The translations under genes and the position numbers were made by a program. A stretch of DNA of 8,508 nucleotides. Source: Akkermansiaceae bacterium. GTDB taxonomy: Bacteria; Verrucomicrobiota; Verrucomicrobiia; Verrucomicrobiales; Akkermansiaceae. Every line of letters begins with the position of its first letter. Within the stretch, counting starts at the first letter, position 1. The notes under the pieces are model-generated. The model saw nothing but the letters and a program-made list of their open reading frames with translations. It did no database searches and was not told the origin of the DNA. The stretch spans positions 1 to 8,508 of the forward strand of contig JAHDGN010000123.1 of the NCBI GenBank assembly GCA_020627645.1. Direction: 5' to 3'. Positions 5,260 to 8,508 of the stretch are shown here, one piece after another.

Positions 5260-7341
5260 CTAGTCTTTTGGGAGGTGTGGTTCGAGGGAGGTGGAGCGGG
5301 CTTGTTGGGCGGCGGCGGCTTTGCGGGCGAAGAGTTTGGTGAGGTGGTCTTGCATGCGGAATTTGCGTTGGCGGGGTAGGCGTTCGATTTTTTTGGAGGA
5401 TCCGTTGGGTTGGATGAGGTAGGCATTTTGGTTGTCGCGGAAGCAGGCTTCGAGGATATCAATCAGAAGTTTTTTGGAGGGTTTGTGGAGGATGGGGGTC
5501 ATGACTTCGATGCGCTTTTCGAGGTTACGGACCATCCAATCGGCGGAGGAGATGAAGACTTGGTGGTCGCCGCCGTTGTGGAAGTGAAAAATACGCATGT
5601 GTTCGAGGTGCTGGTCGATGATGGAGATGACTCGGATATTTTTGGCGTCTTTCCTGGAACCGGGTTTGAGGCAGCAGATGCCGCGGATGTTGAGGTCGAT
5701 TTTCACACCGGCGGCGGAGGCGCGGTAGAGGGCGGCGATGATGTCGGGGTCTTGGAGGGAGTTCATTTTGGCGGAGATGCGGGCGGTTTCTCCTTCGAGG
5801 GCTCGGGCGGTTTCTTCTTCGATGAGGGAGAGGAGGGTGGGTTTGATTTGGGTGGGGGCGGGAATGAGGGTGTGGAAGTTTTCGAGTTTGGTGCGTCCGG
5901 TGACGGCATTGAAGAAGGTGGAGGCGTCGGCGCCGATGTCGGGGTCGGTGGTGAGGTAGGAGATGTCGGTGTAGAAGCGGGCGGTGATTTCGTTATAGTT
6001 GCCGGTGCCGAGGTGGGTGTATCGTTGGAGGCGTCCGTCGATGCTGCGGATGACGAGGGCAACTTTGGCGTGAGTTTTGAGTCCTTTGATGCCGTAGATG
6101 ACGTGGGCGCCGGCGCGGCGGAGGTCTTCGGCTCGTTCGAGGTTATGTGCTTCGTCGAAGCGTGCTTTGAGTTCGACGAGGACGGTGACTTGTTTGCCGT
6201 TTTGGGCGGCGAGGATGAGGGCGTCGACGATTTGTGAATTTTTGGCGGTGCGGTAGAGGGTTTGTTTGATGGCGATGGTGTGTGGGTCGCGGGCGGCTTC
6301 TTGGATGAAGCGGACGACGGGTCGGTAGCTTTGGTAGGGGTGGACGAGGGTGAGGTGTTGTTGTTGATCGAGGGTGTCGAAGAGGTTTTCGGAGGGGTCG
6401 ATGAGTGGTGATTCGGAGCTTTTGGGTGAGGGGGAGCGGAGGTGACTGAGGTTGTCGGAGGTGGCTAGGGTGAAGAGGTCGGCGAGGGCGAGGGGGGCGT
6501 TTTTGACGAGGAAGAGTTGTTGGGGGTGGAGGTTGAGGAGTTGGATGAGTTCTTGGGTGAGGGGGTTGTCTTGTGAGGTTTGGAGTCGGACGGGGAAGGA
6601 TTGTCCGCGGGCGGTGACGACTTCGTTGATTTCTTCGGCAAAGTCGTGTGCTTCGTCTTCGTTGGCGGGGATGTCGGTGTTGCGGGTGAGTCGGATGGTG
6701 GTGTGGCCGATGATTTGTTCGCCGGGGAAGATGGTGTGGGCTAGGTGGGCGATGAGGGTTTCGAGGAGGATGAATCCGCCTTGGTGGGTGAGGATGGTGC
6801 GGGGGAGGGAGGTGGGGACGGGGAGGATGGTGAGACGTTTTTCGGAGGTGTCGGGGTTGAGGATTTCGAGCGCGAGGCAGACGTTGAGGGAGGGGATGAT
6901 TTGGGTGGCGTTTTCGGGGGTGATGAGGAGGGGGGAGAGGAGGGGTTGGATGTTCTTTTCGAAGTGCTGGGTGAGGATGTTGAGGCTATCGGGGTTGAGG
7001 TCGTTGATGGAGTGAAGGGGGAGGCCGGCTTTTTGAAAGGCGGGGAGGAGTTGTTTGTGGAAGAGTTGTTCTTGGTCCCGGGTGAATTTGCGAAGTCGTT
7101 TTTCAATGGCTTCGAGTTGTTGGGGGACATTGAGTCCGGAGGGATCGGTGGTGTCTGGGGCGGATCGGTTGAGGGTGATGAGGCCGCCGATGCGGACTTG
7201 GAAGAATTCGTCTAGATTGGAGCCGGTGATGGCGAGGAATTTGAGGCGATCGAGGAGTGGGAGGTCGGGGCGTTGTGCTTCGAGGAGAACGCGTTGGTTG
7301 AATTCGAGCCAGGAGAGTTCGCGGTTGATGAAAGGAATCAT
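5260..7341 (-). CDS. ppk: Polyphosphate kinase 1
   Basis: This 693-residue protein is of normal PPK1 length. It polymerises the gamma-phosphate of ATP into polyphosphate, reversibly, at the membrane or in the cytoplasm. The four-domain layout is visible: N domain with NRELSWLEFNQRVL (6-19) and SNLDEFFQVRIGG (41-53); head domain about 109-320; C1 with HPYQSYRPVV (334-343), KARFDE (392-397), YGIKGLKTHAK (416-426) and HLGTGNYNE (443-451); C2 with RIFHFHNGG (583-591) and SSADWMVRN (598-606). His424 in KTHAK corresponds to the autophosphorylated His (E. coli His435) and His581 in LEHMRIF to E. coli His592. Arg403 replaces the Trp usual in the FDExxNIxWA block. The ATG at 7339-7341 is chosen because the family N-terminus starts there. 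The frame stays open upstream only as a shadow of the ppx-like gene. It lies 70 bp after that gene, as a likely operon. Confidence 0.97.
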   Translation of the reverse strand: MIPFINRELSWLEFNQRVLLEAQRPDLPLLDRLKFLAITGSNLDEFFQVRIGGLITLNRSAPDTTDPSGLNVPQQLEAIEKRLRKFTRDQEQLFHKQLLPAFQKAGLPLHSINDLNPDSLNILTQHFEKNIQPLLSPLLITPENATQIIPSLNVCLALEILNPDTSEKRLTILPVPTSLPRTILTHQGGFILLETLIAHLAHTIFPGEQIIGHTTIRLTRNTDIPANEDEAHDFAEEINEVVTARGQSFPVRLQTSQDNPLTQELIQLLNLHPQQLFLVKNAPLALADLFTLATSDNLSHLRSPSPKSSESPLIDPSENLFDTLDQQQHLTLVHPYQSYRPVVRFIQEAARDPHTIAIKQTLYRTAKNSQIVDALILAAQNGKQVTVLVELKARFDEAHNLERAEDLRRAGAHVIYGIKGLKTHAKVALVIRSIDGRLQRYTHLGTGNYNEITARFYTDISYLTTDPDIGADASTFFNAVTGRTKLENFHTLIPAPTQIKPTLLSLIEEETARALEGETARISAKMNSLQDPDIIAALYRASAAGVKIDLNIRGICCLKPGSRKDAKNIRVISIIDQHLEHMRIFHFHNGGDHQVFISSADWMVRNLEKRIEVMTPILHKPSKKLLIDILEACFRDNQNAYLIQPNGSSKKIERLPRQRKFRMQDHLTKLFARKAAAAQQARSTSLEPHLPKD

Positions 7342-7349
7342 AATTTTAG

Positions 7350-7382
7350 TGAACGAATGAAGAATTTGAGAATGAACGAATG
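7350..7382 (-). promoter_or_regulatory. Paired decamers in the ppk leader
   Basis: CATTCGTTCA (minus-strand reading) occurs twice exactly, at 7373-7382 and 7350-7359, separated by 13 bp (23 bp repeat period, about two helical turns). The inner copy ends 8 bp before the ppk ATG. It does not match the E. coli Pho box. It could be an operator or a feature of the translation leader, or simply a local duplication. Confidence 0.45.
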
Positions 7383-7411
7383 GAAAGTTGAGGAAGGTAG
7401 AATTGGGGGGT

Positions 7412-8508
7412 TTAGGAATTTTCTTGGAGGGTGATGGTGAGGCCGAAGAGGTTGTGAAAGAGGTCTGCTTTGTCGGGTAGGGCGAGGCGCTCGGCGGAGG
7501 CGTCGGGGAGTCCTTGGAGGTTGAGGATGGCTTTGGTGTCGGTGAGGGTGACGGTGAGGTTGGTGACGCGTTGGGAGTGGGTGCGTTCGAGGGCGTCGGC
7601 GACGCGCAGGAGGGCGGAGAGTTTGGCGACGCGCATGCGGTCTGGTGGGGAGAGGTTTCGGTAGTGTGGGTGTGAGAGTTGGGGGGTGGAGCCGCGGTGG
7701 TAGCGGGTGATGATGGCGACGAGGAGTCGATCGGTGTCGGTGAGGCCGAAGATTTCGGCATGGCGAATGATGTAGAGGCCGTGGAGTTCGTGTGAGCGAG
7801 GAGAGATGTGGTTGCCGACTTCGTGGAGGATGGCGGCGACTTCGAGGAGAAGGCCGTCTTTGGTGTCGAGTTGGTGGAGGGTTTGGGTTTGTTGGAAGAG
7901 TTGGGTGGAGAGGTGGGCGACGTGTTTGGCGTGGGCGAGGTCGGCGCTAAAGCGTTTGGCGGTGAGGCGAGCGGAGTGGAGGAGGAGGGGTTTGAGGTCT
8001 TCGTCGTTGGTGGGTGGGTGGGCGAGGTCGGTGAGGAGTCCTTCTTCGTGGTCGGAGTGTGAGACGCGAAGGTTTTGGAGGTCGAAGGCTTTGGCGATGG
8101 CAGCGTAGATGATGAGAGCGGGAAGGGTGGTGCCTGAGGTTTGGTAGTCGAGTTGGTATTGTTGGACGCGTTGGGGTTCGGTGAGGTCGGCAATTTTTGC
8201 GATGAGTTTGTTGAGGGTTTTGGTGGAGGATTTGGTGCGTGGGGGTTTGGAGAGGTAGGGGGCGAGCATTTGGACTTCGGTGCCGATCATGACGAGGTCT
8301 TCGATGTCGTGGTGGGCGAAGTCGTATTGGAATTGTGAGGTGAATCCGGAGATTTCTTGTTGGATGAGGTTGATGATGGGTTGGCCGAGGAGGTCGGGGG
8401 TGTGGATTTTTTCCCAGGTGCGGTGGGATCCGAGGAGGTAGGAGTGGTAGGTGATGATGCGGCCTTTTTTGTAGAGGATGAGGCGGGTGTTTCCGGGGCG
8501 ACGGAGGC
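7412..8508 (-). CDS. Ppx/GppA-family protein with HD-type domain (5' end outside window)
   Basis: At least 364 C-terminal residues are present; the frame is open to the window edge, so the start lies beyond 8508. In visible-fragment numbering, the first residues (LRRPGNTRLILYKKGRI) align with the GGGSTEL phosphate-binding loop of exopolyphosphatase/pppGpp phosphatases, and IGTEVQMLA (74-82) with the second GTxGT loop. Both are degenerate: the family Glu is Arg8, and the glycines are lost. Then follow the PALIIYAAIAKAF and LRVSHSDHEEGLLTDL blocks typical of Ppx, and an HD-type domain from about 178 with HAKHV (192-196), LHEVGNHIS (227-235), RYHRG (268-272) and LRVADALERTH (300-310). Members hydrolyse polyphosphate or pppGpp. 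Here catalysis at the actin-like site is doubtful. It is upstream of ppk, likely in the same operon, fitting control of polyphosphate level. Confidence 0.88.
   Translation of the reverse strand, partial: LRRPGNTRLILYKKGRIITYHSYLLGSHRTWEKIHTPDLLGQPIINLIQQEISGFTSQFQYDFAHHDIEDLVMIGTEVQMLAPYLSKPPRTKSSTKTLNKLIAKIADLTEPQRVQQYQLDYQTSGTTLPALIIYAAIAKAFDLQNLRVSHSDHEEGLLTDLAHPPTNDEDLKPLLLHSARLTAKRFSADLAHAKHVAHLSTQLFQQTQTLHQLDTKDGLLLEVAAILHEVGNHISPRSHELHGLYIIRHAEIFGLTDTDRLLVAIITRYHRGSTPQLSHPHYRNLSPPDRMRVAKLSALLRVADALERTHSQRVTNLTVTLTDTKAILNLQGLPDASAERLALPDKADLFHNLFGLTITLQENS

Noticed and set aside
5410..6237. 275-codon plus-strand frame, Gly/Asp/Val-rich
   Set aside because: It is antisense to the conserved catalytic part of ppk. 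Its composition follows from complementing ppk codons, with no domain visible.
6452..7215. Plus-strand frames opposite the ppk head domain
   Set aside because: These are stop-poor shadows caused by the C-rich coding strand of ppk, with no motifs or start signals.
7342..8193. N-terminal extension of ppk by about 284 residues
   Set aside because: The frame is open but low-complexity (Ser/Pro/Thr) and lies out of frame across the well-supported ppx-like gene. The PPK1 family N-terminus starts at 7341.

Overview
The window comes from a bacterial chromosome. Five of its six intact or edge-cut genes, and all the recognisable families, lie on the minus strand. The gene mix suggests a Verrucomicrobiota/Planctomycetota-type Gram-negative: a secreted SASA esterase fused to an SHD1-like domain, membrane-anchored proteins of unknown function with Trp/Ala/Asp segments, and a ppx-ppk pair. 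This is an inference from gene content, not a placement. The plus strand is strongly G- and T-rich, so the minus-strand genes read as C/A-rich, and none has a clear Shine-Dalgarno sequence.

The main discovery candidate is at 87-602 (-). Two short reading frames there are really one 171-residue peroxiredoxin gene. The in-frame UGA at 396-398 falls exactly where the Bcp/PrxQ peroxidatic cysteine belongs (P-K-A-D-T-P-G-U). The RNA 3' of that UGA folds into a bacterial SECIS-like hairpin whose apical loop is GGUCU, the loop sequence of the E. coli fdhF SECIS. I read this as a lipoprotein-type selenocysteine peroxiredoxin. It follows a secreted SGNH/SASA esterase gene (639-1766) after 36 bp, probably in one transcript.

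Next come two single-pass membrane proteins of unknown function, 1869-2768 and 2780-3817 (11 bp apart, co-oriented). From 3906 to 5251 lies an island bounded by two 85-bp direct repeats (83/85 identical), each carrying a G-quadruplex motif. Inside are a frameshifted remnant of an IS4-type transposase that starts at the repeat edge, a plus-strand gene for a small secreted protein (4468-4980) of different composition, and a degenerate heptamer array. Removing one repeat plus the interior would put ppk 181 bp upstream of the membrane-protein pair.

The right part is polyphosphate metabolism: a Ppx/GppA-like protein with a C-terminal HD-type domain (7412 to the window edge, 5' end missing) followed by complete polyphosphate kinase ppk1 (5260-7341). 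The kinase keeps its catalytic histidines. The Ppx-like partner has lost key residues in both visible nucleotide/phosphate-binding loops, so it may be a regulator or an altered enzyme. Stretches without genes: 1-86 (no gene recognised), 4301-4467 (nothing beyond possible IS debris) and 4981-5259 (repeats only). I see no convincing intrinsic terminator, tRNA, rRNA or CRISPR array.
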